In this document: in pieces, positions 1-8,270 of the stretch | Position numbering within the stretch: the first letter of the stretch is position 1 | Layout: each line of letters opens with the position of its first letter | Assembly: GCA_041395165.1 (NCBI GenBank) | Contig: JAWLBA010000001.1 | Location: 124,001 to 188,000 of the forward strand | Source: JAIBCM01 sp041395165 | GTDB lineage: Bacteria > Verrucomicrobiota > Verrucomicrobiia > JADLBR01 > JAIBCM01 | Length of the DNA: 64,000 nucleotides | Direction: 5' to 3' | Notes under the pieces: generated by a model | The model's input: only the letters and a program-made list of their open reading frames with translations | What the model was told of the DNA's origin: nothing | Database searches by the model: none | Position numbers and translations under genes: made by a program

Positions 1-126
1 AGCAATGAGCGCGTCGACTAAGGAGGGAATTTTGCGACGGTCTGCGGGTTGAACATAAAAAGAGCAGTAGGGACAAATGCGAGGGCAAAAGGGAATGTGA
101 AGGTAAAGATGACGAGCGCAATCCAT
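1..126 (-). CDS. hemW: HemW / HemN-like radical SAM protein, N-terminal 42 codons only
   Basis: The gene runs off the left edge; only its first 42 codons are present, starting at the ATG at 126-124. The visible protein has LYLHIPFC followed by CPYCSFYV, so the three cysteines fit the CxxxCxxC iron-sulfur cluster signature in the HIPFC context typical of HemW/HemN. The family binds [4Fe-4S] and S-adenosylmethionine; HemW is a haem chaperone, HemN a coproporphyrinogen III dehydrogenase. The very short leader before HIPFC favours HemW. It starts 12 bp after the stop of the HAD gene on the same strand, so the two are probably co-transcribed. Confidence 0.85.
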   Translation of the reverse strand, partial: MDCARHLYLHIPFCPRICPYCSFYVQPADRRKIPSLVDALIA

Positions 127-138
127 TTAATAGTTAAG

Positions 139-840
139 TTAAGCGACACTATCGATGAGAGCAAAAAATTTATCCGCATTCGAAAAGTCTGAAAAAAATG
201 CTGTGGGTTGGTGTTTTTTTAGTTCCTCCAGGGAGAATCTACCCGTAGCAACGGCGATAGTTTTGGCTCCGATGGTTTTGCCGCAGGCGATGTCGTGGGG
301 TGTGTCGCCGATTACAAAAATGTTTTCTGGAGTAAAATGGGTTTGAAATTTTTCTTCCGCGCGTTGTTTGGCGTAGGCAGGAAGTTGGTTGCGATCGTGA
401 TGATCATCGGAAAATGCGCCAAATTCGAAGTAATGCATCATTTGGTAATGTTCCAGTTTGAGATGGGCGCCTTTTTGCAGGTTGCCAGTTAAAAGACCTT
501 GTGCGATATCGGGTCTTTCATGAGCCAGGTCGAGAATGGTTTTTACGCCTTCTAAAATGCGGCCGGTCTCTTGTCGTTTGGGAAGCCAATGTTGAAGTTC
601 TTCAATGTAGCCGTCTAAAAATCGAGTAACATTTTCTAAAGTTTCCGGAAGATCATATTTTCGCAAAATTTCCATGGCGATGCCTTTGTCGGTGCGACCG
701 GCAATTTCGATGCCTTCAAGTTTGGAATCGATTTCAAAATGATTTTTGAGCGCTTGGATTAAAGCATATTCACCCGCCGATCCCGTGGTGAGCAGAGTGC
801 CGTCGATATCCCAAAGCAAAAGTTTATTGGGTTGGCTCAT
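139..840 (-). CDS. HAD-superfamily hydrolase (phosphoglycolate phosphatase-like)
   Basis: A 233-residue protein with the HAD motifs in order: DIDGT near residue 11 (nucleophile Asp and general acid Asp), LLTGN around 115 (motif II Thr), and GDTPHD around 180 (motif IV acidic pair binding Mg). A helical cap lies between motifs I and II. These are Mg-dependent phosphatases of small metabolites; the substrate cannot be told from sequence. An upstream in-frame codon would add 22 residues, but the ATG at 840 puts the Asp motif at the usual distance from the N-terminus. This start overlaps the end of the DUF4013 gene by 17 bp, which suggests translational coupling. hemW follows 12 bp downstream. 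Confidence 0.85.
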   Translation of the reverse strand: MSQPNKLLLWDIDGTLLTTGSAGEYALIQALKNHFEIDSKLEGIEIAGRTDKGIAMEILRKYDLPETLENVTRFLDGYIEELQHWLPKRQETGRILEGVKTILDLAHERPDIAQGLLTGNLQKGAHLKLEHYQMMHYFEFGAFSDDHHDRNQLPAYAKQRAEEKFQTHFTPENIFVIGDTPHDIACGKTIGAKTIAVATGRFSLEELKKHQPTAFFSDFSNADKFFALIDSVA

Positions 841-1558
841 TCGTTTGTTCTCGAACGGCATCGGCATAAATCGGACCAAACCAAGTATCGACCAGGCAAA
901 GTCCAAAAACGGCAGCGAAGGGAATGGTGATAATGAAAGAGCATAAAACTGTATTGAGGCCAGTGAGAAAAAATGAGGCGAGCAAAAACTCTTTTTTTCT
1001 GGAGCAAAAGACTTTTAAATTTTTAGGATAGTTCAAAGCGCAGTTGATAACGGAATCGCCATCGAGCCAGCGGCAGCAGGCTACACCGCAAAAGGGAATG
1101 ACAAAAAGCATGGCAGGCGGATAAAACATGCTTAATAAAGCTGGCGGGAGTCCTAAAATTTGGATGAAAAGAAAATAGCAAATTCCCATCCAAACTCCCA
1201 CGGGAAGTAAAAGTGTGGTGATGGCGAGGATCAGTTTAACAGCGCCTTCTTTGACGTAGCGTGGTAAAACGCTCATATTCCAATCGGGAAGTTGTGGTGC
1301 GGAGCCAGTTCGTGCGCGTCGTAGCACTTCGTAGGTGAAGCCTAGAGGGAACCAAAAGGTAAGAACATTAAAAGCAAGTGTTCCGTAGAAAAGAGGTTTT
1401 AATAAAATCGATTTTTCGCCAGGGCTAACCATCCATAATAATAAAATAATCAGGAAAGGGTTGATCAGTAAAAATCCGCCGAAAAGAATTTTGGGAAGCC
1501 ATTGCGAGTCGGCAAGGATGGTTTGAAAACCTTTTTTGAGATCGGGAAATAAGTTCAT
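824..1558 (-). CDS. DUF4013 family membrane protein
   Basis: A 244-residue integral membrane protein with about six hydrophobic segments (approximately residues 22-45, 55-80, 105-130, 135-160, 185-215 and a final short one). The stretch FTYEVLRRARTG followed by LPDWN matches the DUF4013 family, whose members carry a cytoplasmic Y-x-x-x-x-x-R motif before an LPxW element. No biochemical role is known to me. It is the first gene of a minus-strand run with the HAD phosphatase and hemW and overlaps the HAD start by 17 bp. No signal peptide cleavage site is visible. Confidence 0.7.
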   Translation of the reverse strand: MNLFPDLKKGFQTILADSQWLPKILFGGFLLINPFLIILLLWMVSPGEKSILLKPLFYGTLAFNVLTFWFPLGFTYEVLRRARTGSAPQLPDWNMSVLPRYVKEGAVKLILAITTLLLPVGVWMGICYFLFIQILGLPPALLSMFYPPAMLFVIPFCGVACCRWLDGDSVINCALNYPKNLKVFCSRKKEFLLASFFLTGLNTVLCSFIITIPFAAVFGLCLVDTWFGPIYADAVREQTNEPTQ

Positions 1559-1649
1559 AATGCTCTTGATTAGCTAGTATTTCATGTAGGAGTCAAGTTG
1601 TATAGCTTTTAGCTTTTAGTGGAGGGTCAATAGCTGATAGCTTTTCTGA

Positions 1650-2345
1650 ATGAGTCATTTTGAAGATTTGGGTTTTGCCAAGGTCGATTTGCATCGCGGG
1701 CGACGTCAAGGATTTCCTGAAGTGGTTTTTTGTTTGAGAAAGACGCCGAAACAGGCGGCAGAGATTTTTGGGGTTTTAGCAAAGCGGGAGCCGGTGGTTT
1801 TAGCCACGCGCGCGACAGAAGCGCATTTTCGTGCAATTCAGAAAAAGGTGAAAAACGTAAAATATTTTTCCGAATCGCAGTGTGTGGTGAAGTGGAGTAA
1901 AGAATTTGAAAGGAAAATGAAAACCTCTTCTTTTTTGGTGGCGGTATTGGCGGCGGGAACTTCGGATATGCCAGTGGCCGAAGAGGCGGCGATTACCGCG
2001 ATGTGTTTTGGAGCAAAAGTGGAGCGGGCTTATGATGTCGGTGTGGCGGGTTTGCATCGATTGTTGGCACAATGCGAGTTATTAAAGCAGGCGAGTGTGA
2101 TTATTGTTGTTGCAGGTATGGAGGGTGCGCTTCCAAGTGTGGTGGCTGGTTTGGTGGATAAACCGGTGATTGCGGTGCCGACGAGTGTGGGGTATGGAGC
2201 CAATTTTTCGGGTTTGGCTGCTTTATTAGGAATGTTGAATTCTTGTGGAAGTGGTGTGACTGTGGTGAATATTGATAATGGGTTTGGCGCAGGTTTTGCT
2301 GCGGGTCAGATTTTAAGATTAACTCATGTATTAAAAGAGAAATAA
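1650..2345 (+). CDS. larB: LarB, nickel-pincer nucleotide cofactor biosynthesis carboxylase
   Basis: LarB carboxylates and hydrolyses nicotinic acid adenine dinucleotide, the first step to the nickel-pincer cofactor of lactate racemase-type enzymes. Diagnostic stretches are VDLHRGRRQGFPEVVF near residue 12 and GMEGALPSVVAGL with PTSVGYGA near 155-185, the PurE-like phosphate-binding core. At 231 residues it is about 20-25 shorter at the N-terminus than usual LarB; in-frame stops just upstream prevent extension, so the ATG at 1650 is the first available. No larC or larE lies in the window, so it is an orphan here. No clear ribosome binding site precedes it. Confidence 0.85.
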   Translation: MSHFEDLGFAKVDLHRGRRQGFPEVVFCLRKTPKQAAEIFGVLAKREPVVLATRATEAHFRAIQKKVKNVKYFSESQCVVKWSKEFERKMKTSSFLVAVLAAGTSDMPVAEEAAITAMCFGAKVERAYDVGVAGLHRLLAQCELLKQASVIIVVAGMEGALPSVVAGLVDKPVIAVPTSVGYGANFSGLAALLGMLNSCGSGVTVVNIDNGFGAGFAAGQILRLTHVLKEK

Positions 2346-2396
2346 TCTTGGGAGCTTGCACGGTTTAAGAAATGTTTTAGGGTGGGAACTAGCTTT

Positions 2397-3602
2397 ATGA
2401 GAAAACCGACGTTGGCAACTATTTTTTTAATTGTTTTTATTGATCTCATTGGATTTGGAATTGTGTTACCGTTGTTGCAATTTTGGGGTCGAGATTTGGG
2501 GGCGTCGGGTTTTATGGTGGGGCTGATTATTGCGTCGTTTTCGATTATGCAATTTTTGTTTGCGCCGTTTTGGGGCAAGTTGTCGGATCGATTTGGGCGC
2601 AGGCCTATTTTGTTAATTAGTCTTTTGGGTTCGACGCTTTCTTATGTTTTGTTTGCGTCTTCGGCGAGTTGGTGGGGATTATTAATTTCGCGTTCTTTTG
2701 CGGGATTTTGTGGGGCGAATATTGCTGTGGCTCAGGCTTATATTGCGGATATTACGCGACCGGATCAACGTTCAAAGGGAATGGGTTTGATTGGGATGGC
2801 GTTTGGGTTGGGCTTTATTTTTGGTCCGGTGATTGGCGGGTTGGCAATGGGACACAATCATAATTATGCGTTGGCGGGTTGGATTGCGAGCGGGTTGTGC
2901 GGCATTAATTTTGTGATGGCGATTTTTTTGTTGCCGGAATCGTTGAAGACGAAAGGAACGAAAAAGGAGTGGAACCGTTTTCGAAGTGGATTTTCGGGTA
3001 AGCATTATTCGGCTTGGGTTTGGCGTTTGTTAGGGGTGGCTTTTTGCACGAATCTGGCGTTTACGATTTGGGAGACGACGTTTGGTATGTGGCTGAAGTT
3101 GAATCCGGCTTTTCATTTTAATGGTCGGCAATTCGCTTATTTATTGGCGTGTGTAGGGGTGGTTTCTGCCATGGTGCAAGGTGGGTTGATTGGGCGATTG
3201 GTAAAGGCTTTTGGAGAAGAGAAATTGTTGCGATGGAGTAATGGGTTGATGATTGTAGCGAATTTGCTTTTGCCTTTTTGTTTTTCTTTGGGGTGGTTGG
3301 TTGTGGTGTTGATCGGGTTGGCTTTGGGGAATGGTATTTGTCGACCGACATTATATGGTTCTATTTCTTTGAGTTATAGCGCGGAAGAGCAGGGCACGAT
3401 TTTGGGAGCTATGCAGTCGATTAGTAGTTTGGCGCGCATTGTTGGCCCGCTTTTGGGCGGTGTGTTAATTGATCTTCATTTGAATGCACCTTTTTGGTTA
3501 AGTGTTGGTGGATTGGTGATTGCGAGTATTTTATTGTTAACAGGAAAAAATTCGGTCGAGAAATCACCTCAGGTTAATTCGGTCAAGATGGCTGAAAATT
3601 AG
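2397..3602 (+). CDS. MFS drug-efflux transporter (TetA-like, DHA1)
   Basis: A 401-residue protein with twelve predicted membrane helices. The cytoplasmic loop between helices 2 and 3 carries GKLSDRFGRRP, the MFS motif A, and the N-terminal helix (FIDLIGFGIVLPLL) resembles tetracycline/H+ antiporters of the DHA1 family. It probably exports a drug or metabolite by proton antiport across the inner membrane; the substrate is not predictable. An in-frame GTG at 2382 would add five residues, but the ATG at 2397 matches the family N-terminus better. It stands alone, followed by about 200 bp of non-coding DNA with a dispersed repeat. Confidence 0.8.
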   Translation: MRKPTLATIFLIVFIDLIGFGIVLPLLQFWGRDLGASGFMVGLIIASFSIMQFLFAPFWGKLSDRFGRRPILLISLLGSTLSYVLFASSASWWGLLISRSFAGFCGANIAVAQAYIADITRPDQRSKGMGLIGMAFGLGFIFGPVIGGLAMGHNHNYALAGWIASGLCGINFVMAIFLLPESLKTKGTKKEWNRFRSGFSGKHYSAWVWRLLGVAFCTNLAFTIWETTFGMWLKLNPAFHFNGRQFAYLLACVGVVSAMVQGGLIGRLVKAFGEEKLLRWSNGLMIVANLLLPFCFSLGWLVVVLIGLALGNGICRPTLYGSISLSYSAEEQGTILGAMQSISSLARIVGPLLGGVLIDLHLNAPFWLSVGGLVIASILLLTGKNSVEKSPQVNSVKMAEN

Positions 3603-3690
3603 GTCTTTCGATTGCGTTTCATATGGGATGAAAAATAGGCTTCTGCCCATGTGATAGTTTCTTGAACGGCAATCCATCATCCTAAAATGG

Positions 3691-3713
3691 ATCCTCGGGT
3701 CAAGTCCGAGGAT
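3691..3713. repeat. Dispersed palindromic repeat, unit 1
   Basis: ATCCTCGG and CCGAGGAT form perfect 8-bp arms around the loop GTCAAGT. The unit sits between the MFS gene and the aminotransferase. It matches the units at 12441-12510 in layout (TGGAT, arm, TCAAGTC, arm, ATGACA). Similar elements are common as dispersed repeats in several bacterial phyla (from memory). Confidence 0.7.
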
Positions 3714-3804
3714 GACACATCTGAAGCAGGGCATCGAAAATTTTACCTTAAAAAAATTAATGTGAATTGTCATGTTAAAGTGTTAAGGCTATGAGTAGGG
3801 GAAG

Positions 3805-4872
3805 ATGAAGCACGTAAAATTATTTATTCCTGGGCCAGTAGAAGTTTCTAAGAAAACGTTTGAGGCGTTTTGTCGGCCAATGATTGGTCATCGTAGCCAG
3901 GATTTTAAGGATTTGTATTCCGCAATTCAGCCACAGTTGCAGAAATTATTTTTTACTCAGCAACCTGTTTATTTGAGCACGTCGTCGGCTTGGGGTGTGA
4001 TGGAGGGTGCGATTCGTAATCTGGTAGCGAAAAAGGTGTTGGTTTGCATGAATGGCGCGTTTTCCGATAAATGGTATGATGTGGCGTCGCGTTGCGGAAA
4101 GCAGGCGGAAAAATGTCAGGTGGATTGGGGGCAGCCGATTTTGCCGGAGCAGGTGGAAGCAAAGTTGAAGCAAGGCGGGTTTGATGCGGTGACGTTGATT
4201 CATAATGAGACGTCTACGGGAACGATGAGTCCATTGGCCGATATTTGTTCTGTAGTAAAACAGTTTCCTGAAGTTTGTTTGATTGTGGATGCGGTGTCTT
4301 CGTTTAGTGCGGTGCCGATTGAATTTGATCAGTTGGGGATGGATGTGTTGTTGACGGGATCGCAAAAGGCGTTGGCTTTGCCTCCCGGTTTGTCGTTGTT
4401 TGCTTTGTCGCCACGCGCGTTGGAACGAGCTGCGCAGGTTAAGGAGCGCGGTTATTATTTTGATTTTTTGGAATTTCAAAAAAATGGTGCAGAAAATATG
4501 ACGCCTTCGACGCCTTCGATCGGCCATATTTATGCGTTGCAAAGCCAGTTAGAAACTATTTTTGAGGAAGGGTTAGAGAATCGTTATGCGCGACATGTTG
4601 CGACAAATCGCGTGGTGCGTGAATGGGCTAAGGAAAAAGGTTTTTCTTTATTTCCGCGTGAGGGTTATGAATCGTTTTCTTTGACATGTTTACAAAATAA
4701 TCGTAATATTGATTTGCCGGTTGTGCTCAAGACATTGCGATCACAATACGGTTTTGTTGTGGATGGTGGTTACGGGAAGGTAAAAGGAAAAACGTTCCGT
4801 ATTAGTAATATGGGCGATGAAACCGTGGAAACCATGCAAGAATTATTACAAGCATTAAACCAGTTGTTATAA
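3805..4872 (+). CDS. Class V aminotransferase (alanine-glyoxylate / serine-pyruvate type)
   Basis: A 355-residue pyridoxal-phosphate enzyme of fold type I. The N-terminus has LFIPGPVEVS and MIGHRSQDF, the class V signature. IVDAVSSFSAVPIEF around residue 160 holds the Asp that contacts the cofactor pyridine nitrogen, and TGSQKALALPPG near 190 holds the Schiff-base lysine. Relatives transfer amino groups among alanine, serine, glyoxylate and pyruvate, or act as phosphonate aminotransferases; this one cannot be narrowed further. Length is typical. GGGGAAG just before the ATG is a plausible ribosome binding site. It is followed by the PagL-like gene, probably with its own start signals. Confidence 0.8.
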   Translation: MKHVKLFIPGPVEVSKKTFEAFCRPMIGHRSQDFKDLYSAIQPQLQKLFFTQQPVYLSTSSAWGVMEGAIRNLVAKKVLVCMNGAFSDKWYDVASRCGKQAEKCQVDWGQPILPEQVEAKLKQGGFDAVTLIHNETSTGTMSPLADICSVVKQFPEVCLIVDAVSSFSAVPIEFDQLGMDVLLTGSQKALALPPGLSLFALSPRALERAAQVKERGYYFDFLEFQKNGAENMTPSTPSIGHIYALQSQLETIFEEGLENRYARHVATNRVVREWAKEKGFSLFPREGYESFSLTCLQNNRNIDLPVVLKTLRSQYGFVVDGGYGKVKGKTFRISNMGDETVETMQELLQALNQLL

Positions 4873-4923
4873 ATATAATTTTTCTTGCATATGATAAAAA
4901 TTAATCTAGGAAGCAAAGTAACC

Positions 4924-5589
4924 ATGAAAAAAATATATTGTTTATTAGTAGCAACTTTAATTTTCGTCTGTGGCAAGGATTTTGTCTTTGCAGGCGAAGA
5001 TATGAAGGGAACGATTTTAGAAAAAGATATCGCTTATCGTCCGAGAAAAGCACCTCGCGACACGCGTTGGGATCAAGGTAACTGGGAGTTTAGCTTTGTG
5101 ACAGGTCCTTTTTTTGGTCCGGCAACAGGCGGCGAACGCGATAGAATTAGCTACTACGCAAACAGTCTTCGTGCGGCTTATAATTTGACGGATATTTTGG
5201 GCAGCAACGATGCTTGGTATCGCGGCAATGTTCAGTTGGTTGGCGAGTTGTTTATCGCGGAAATTTTTAATACGGTTGGCGGCGGTAGCATTGTCGTGGG
5301 GCCTAACGTGTTGGCGCGCTATAATTTTGTTCAACCCGGCTGGAAGATCGTGCCTTTTGTGCAAGCGGGTCCAGGCTTGGTTTATACGGACACGGATAAT
5401 AACGCGATTGGCTCGCATTATTGTTTCCAATTAAATGGAGGAGCCGGATTGCGTTATTTGATTAATGATGATTGGGCAGTTTCGGTTGAAGGAGACTGGC
5501 ATCATATGTCCAATGCCGGTTTTGCTAAAAGTAATTTAGGCGCTGACGATCTTGGGGGTCAGGTTGGCGTGTCTTATTTCTTGCATTAA
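4924..5589 (+). CDS. PagL-like lipid A 3-O-deacylase / acyloxyacyl hydrolase, outer membrane
   Basis: A 221-residue exported protein: the first 23 residues (MKKIYCLLVATLIFVCGKDF and VFA) look like a signal peptide. The rest alternates as an eight-stranded beta-barrel, and WHHMSNAG near residue 196 matches the His-x-Ser-Asn catalytic motif of PagL, which removes the 3-O acyl chain from lipid A in the outer membrane. The ATG at 4924 is chosen over an upstream in-frame codon because the signal peptide begins there and GGAAG lies at a suitable distance. Its stop is 3 bp before truA. The assignment rests on the catalytic motif and barrel pattern; other small barrel proteins are possible. Confidence 0.65.
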   Translation: MKKIYCLLVATLIFVCGKDFVFAGEDMKGTILEKDIAYRPRKAPRDTRWDQGNWEFSFVTGPFFGPATGGERDRISYYANSLRAAYNLTDILGSNDAWYRGNVQLVGELFIAEIFNTVGGGSIVVGPNVLARYNFVQPGWKIVPFVQAGPGLVYTDTDNNAIGSHYCFQLNGGAGLRYLINDDWAVSVEGDWHHMSNAGFAKSNLGADDLGGQVGVSYFLH

Positions 5590-5592
5590 ATT

Positions 5593-6339
5593 ATGGGCAA
5601 CTGGCGCTTGCTAGTTGCTTATGAAGGCACTCGGTTTTGTGGATGGCAACGTCAAAGTCATGGCGTTGCCATTCAAGCTTTAATAGAGGAAGCGTTACTT
5701 TCTATTTTGGGTAAAAAGGTAGCTGTTTACGGGGCAAGTCGGACGGATTCGGGGGTGCATGCGTTGGGACAGGTGGCCCATTTTCAACAGCCTGAAGGCA
5801 CTCGCGAGTTTTCAAGTTATGAATTATTGAAGGGATTGAATGCTAAATTGCCGCCGCAAGTTCGAGTGTTAAGGTTAAAATCGGTGAGTGCTAAGTTTCA
5901 TGCGCAATTTCATGCTAAGGGAAAGCATTATCGATATCGAATTTATCATGGAAAAATTTTTCCACCTTTGGAACTAAATCGCATGTGGCATTGTGTTTCA
6001 GAATTGGATTGGGAAGCAATGCGAACAGCAGCACCGGTGTTTATTGGGAGATATGATTTTTATCCTTTTTCAGCCGCTTCGCGATCGGAAAGAAAAAATA
6101 AGGTTCGGGAAATTAAGCGGTTAGATTTGATGAAGAAGGGGGCGGAAATTCGTGTCGATATTGAGGGTGACGGTTTTCTTTATAAAATGGTCCGATTAAT
6201 TGTGGGAACTTTAGTGCAAGTGGGTCGAGGACGATGTTCCACAGAAGAAATTCAACGACGCCTTAGAAGTCGAGCGCGAGAACAGGATTTATTAGCAGCG
6301 CCGCCGCATGGTCTTTATTTGATGAAAGTTTTTTATTAA
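5593..6339 (+). CDS. truA: tRNA pseudouridine(38-40) synthase TruA
   Basis: TruA converts uridines 38-40 of the tRNA anticodon arm to pseudouridine. The protein is 248 residues, the usual length. YEGTRFCGWQ near residue 9 and ASRTDSGVHALGQVAHF near residue 50 contain the family signature with the catalytic aspartate (RTDxGVHA). The C-terminal half carries FLYKMVRLIVGTLVQVGRG, the conserved RNA-binding element. It begins 3 bp after the preceding gene and is followed after 13 bp by trmL, another tRNA anticodon-region modification enzyme. Confidence 0.95.
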   Translation: MGNWRLLVAYEGTRFCGWQRQSHGVAIQALIEEALLSILGKKVAVYGASRTDSGVHALGQVAHFQQPEGTREFSSYELLKGLNAKLPPQVRVLRLKSVSAKFHAQFHAKGKHYRYRIYHGKIFPPLELNRMWHCVSELDWEAMRTAAPVFIGRYDFYPFSAASRSERKNKVREIKRLDLMKKGAEIRVDIEGDGFLYKMVRLIVGTLVQVGRGRCSTEEIQRRLRSRAREQDLLAAPPHGLYLMKVFY

Positions 6340-6352
6340 ATCATCGTGATCT

Positions 6353-6820
6353 ATGTTTCATGTAGTCTTAGTTGAGCCAGAGATTCCGCCGAACACAGGT
6401 AATGTGGCGCGGTTGTGTGCGGCGACGGGAGCGGTATTACATTTAGTGGGACCTTTGGGATTTGAATTAAATGATACGACTTTAAAGCGAGCAGGCATGG
6501 ATTATTGGAAGTGGGTGCAATGGCATTATCATGATTCGTTAGAGTCGGTTTTGAAAAATAAATTACCGCAAGCTGCAATTTATTGTGTGGAAACATGGGG
6601 AGAGAAAAATTATGGCGATGCAAAATTTCAGCCGGGCGATTATTTTATTTTTGGTCGTGAGACCAAGGGATTGTCAAAAAAAATAGTGGATTCCATGGCG
6701 GCGGAAGTTTTGCGAATACCGATTTGGCATGAAAATGCACGCAGTCTCAATTTGTCGAATTGTGTGGCGATTGTTTTGTTTGAAGCGTGGCGACAAAATG
6801 GTTTTAGTGCGCCGGCTTAA
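6353..6820 (+). CDS. trmL: tRNA (cytidine(34)-2'-O)-methyltransferase TrmL
   Basis: A 155-residue SPOUT methyltransferase. IPPNTGNVARLCAATGA near residue 11, FGRETKGL near 100 and the knot region IPIWHENARSLNLSNCVAI match TrmL, which 2'-O-methylates the wobble base of tRNA-Leu isoacceptors. Length equals the family norm. The gene follows truA closely, pairing two anticodon-arm modifiers. Its 3' end overlaps the convergent aroD by 17 bp. Confidence 0.92.
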   Translation: MFHVVLVEPEIPPNTGNVARLCAATGAVLHLVGPLGFELNDTTLKRAGMDYWKWVQWHYHDSLESVLKNKLPQAAIYCVETWGEKNYGDAKFQPGDYFIFGRETKGLSKKIVDSMAAEVLRIPIWHENARSLNLSNCVAIVLFEAWRQNGFSAPA

Positions 6821-7484
6821 GTGTTTTAACCGAGGGTTGGCCGGGTGCTGTGGGAGAATCGAGATAGCCGTAAACAAGTTTAGCACCTAATAAAGGGAGA
6901 ATTTGACGAGACAGTGGAGCGAGTTTTCCCATGCCCATGCAAGCGATTATTTTTTTTGTGAATTGAAGCTGAATTTGTAGCAGTGTGAGTAGTTGAGAGG
7001 TGGTGTCGCAACGCGAAGCGATTTTATAAATCGTAGCAGAATTTTTTTGCATGGCGTTCAATCGATTTTTGAGTTCGGAAAAGGTGGGTGATTTTTTAAA
7101 AAAATGAGAGGAAAGAATAAGGGCTACTTTTTTCTTTTTAAGATTTTGTAGTAATTTTGAAAAATGACGAATTTCGAGATATTCCAAATCCAAGGCGTCG
7201 ATAAAGGGCAGAAAATCGACTAAAAATGTTTCTCGTTGAGTAGGGGTTAGTTTTTTTTGACCGCCTTCGCGCGGAGAGCGCAAGGTTAATAGGACGGGAT
7301 GTTTTCGGGTGCGAAGTTGTTTTTTAAGCTGATCGATTTGAGAAAGAGTTAAGGAAAAATAGTCTAAACGAATTTCAACGAGCTCACACGGCAATGAGGA
7401 TCGCTGTAGATAAGGGAGTCCAGTTGGAGTGCTAATGACACCAACCCGTAGCCATTTTTTTTTCCAAGGAATTTTACGAACCAT
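6804..7484 (-). CDS. aroD: Type I 3-dehydroquinate dehydratase AroD
   Basis: AroD dehydrates 3-dehydroquinate to 3-dehydroshikimate in the shikimate pathway through a Schiff base. The 226-residue protein has ELVEIRLDY near the N-terminus (substrate-binding Glu/Arg), LLTLRSPREGG, a central SSHFFKKSP with the catalytic His, YKIASRCDT with the Schiff-base Lys, and PLSRQILPLLG with the conserved Ser-Arg. Sequence is diverged but every catalytic position is present. It is convergent with trmL (17-bp overlap). The LonN gene ends 63 bp upstream on the same strand. Confidence 0.85.
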   Translation of the reverse strand: MVRKIPWKKKWLRVGVISTPTGLPYLQRSSLPCELVEIRLDYFSLTLSQIDQLKKQLRTRKHPVLLTLRSPREGGQKKLTPTQRETFLVDFLPFIDALDLEYLEIRHFSKLLQNLKKKKVALILSSHFFKKSPTFSELKNRLNAMQKNSATIYKIASRCDTTSQLLTLLQIQLQFTKKIIACMGMGKLAPLSRQILPLLGAKLVYGYLDSPTAPGQPSVKTLKPAH

Positions 7485-7547
7485 CTTTTTTATTATTCCG
7501 AATTTTAAAAAAAAGAGCGACTTTTATTTGTTGGTAGAAAAGATGGT

Positions 7548-8237
7548 TCAATGTGGCCGTTTGAGAATAGGAGTTTCTTCGGACAAATTGAGATTGGGCT
7601 CTTTGATGAGAAAAGAAATGAGTCGACGCAAACGCAAACGGACATCCACGGTTTCTAAAAGGCGCTGTTTTTGATAGAGATCATCGACAAAATTGTAACC
7701 AATCACATCAGCGAGAATACTGGGATCTTTGATGTCGTTTAAGAAATGTAAAATTTTATGAGGGGTTTCATGAGAGTGTTTAATGCGTTCCACAGCTAAT
7801 TCGATTGCTTTTATCATGAGTGCTTCAATTTCCAAACCGCTGCGATGAATGTTAGGTAAAATACAAATTTTTGCCATGTGATAAGGCATGATTTGAATCT
7901 GTTTTATAATTTCAGCCCGTGCCACGCCTTGAAGAATAAGATGAAAGGTTTCATCTTTATTGTTAACGCAGGCTCGAATTAATCCCACGCCCATAATATG
8001 ATTGGGTTCGGGATCCTCTTGGTCGAGATGAAGATTTTTTGCAAGTGCGATTCCAAACATGCGATGTTTGGCTAAGCAGTCTCTTAACATTTCACAATAT
8101 TGTGGTTCAAAAAGATAAAGGGGTAAAAAAGCGTGAGGGAAAAGCAGGGCATTCGGCAGGGTTAAAATAGGCAAAATCACAGGAATGTCTGTTTTACGAG
8201 TCACATTAAAAGTTATCCATTTCATCGCAGCTTGCAA
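7548..8237 (-). CDS. Stand-alone Lon N-terminal (substrate-binding) domain protein
   Basis: A 229-residue protein composed essentially of the Lon protease N-terminal domain: LPILTLPNALLFPHAFLPLYLFEPQY near residue 22 is the start of the domain (PUA-like beta fold), and the C-terminal part is helical with RLRLRRLISFL. Neither the AAA+ ATPase nor the Ser-Lys protease domain is present, so it is not a protease. Such proteins are widespread and of uncertain role, perhaps substrate adaptors. A second ATG four codons in (8225) is an equally good start. It is divergent from lnt. Confidence 0.8.
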   Translation of the reverse strand: MQAAMKWITFNVTRKTDIPVILPILTLPNALLFPHAFLPLYLFEPQYCEMLRDCLAKHRMFGIALAKNLHLDQEDPEPNHIMGVGLIRACVNNKDETFHLILQGVARAEIIKQIQIMPYHMAKICILPNIHRSGLEIEALMIKAIELAVERIKHSHETPHKILHFLNDIKDPSILADVIGYNFVDDLYQKQRLLETVDVRLRLRRLISFLIKEPNLNLSEETPILKRPH

Positions 8238-8270
8238 CTCGAACCATTGTGATTTTAACTTTACTAATCC

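Noticed and set aside
1561..1649. AGCTTTTAG/ATAGCT repeats before larB
   Set aside because: Short, imperfect and AT-rich; no stable arrangement or match elsewhere.
3564..3773. Short minus-strand frame over the repeat at 3691
   Set aside because: It contains VILGLDPRIH, which is the translation of the dispersed repeat itself and not a gene.
3946..4542. Minus-strand reading frame of 198 codons opposite the aminotransferase
   Set aside because: Very rich in Arg and His with no domain; typical of the reverse strand of a real gene.
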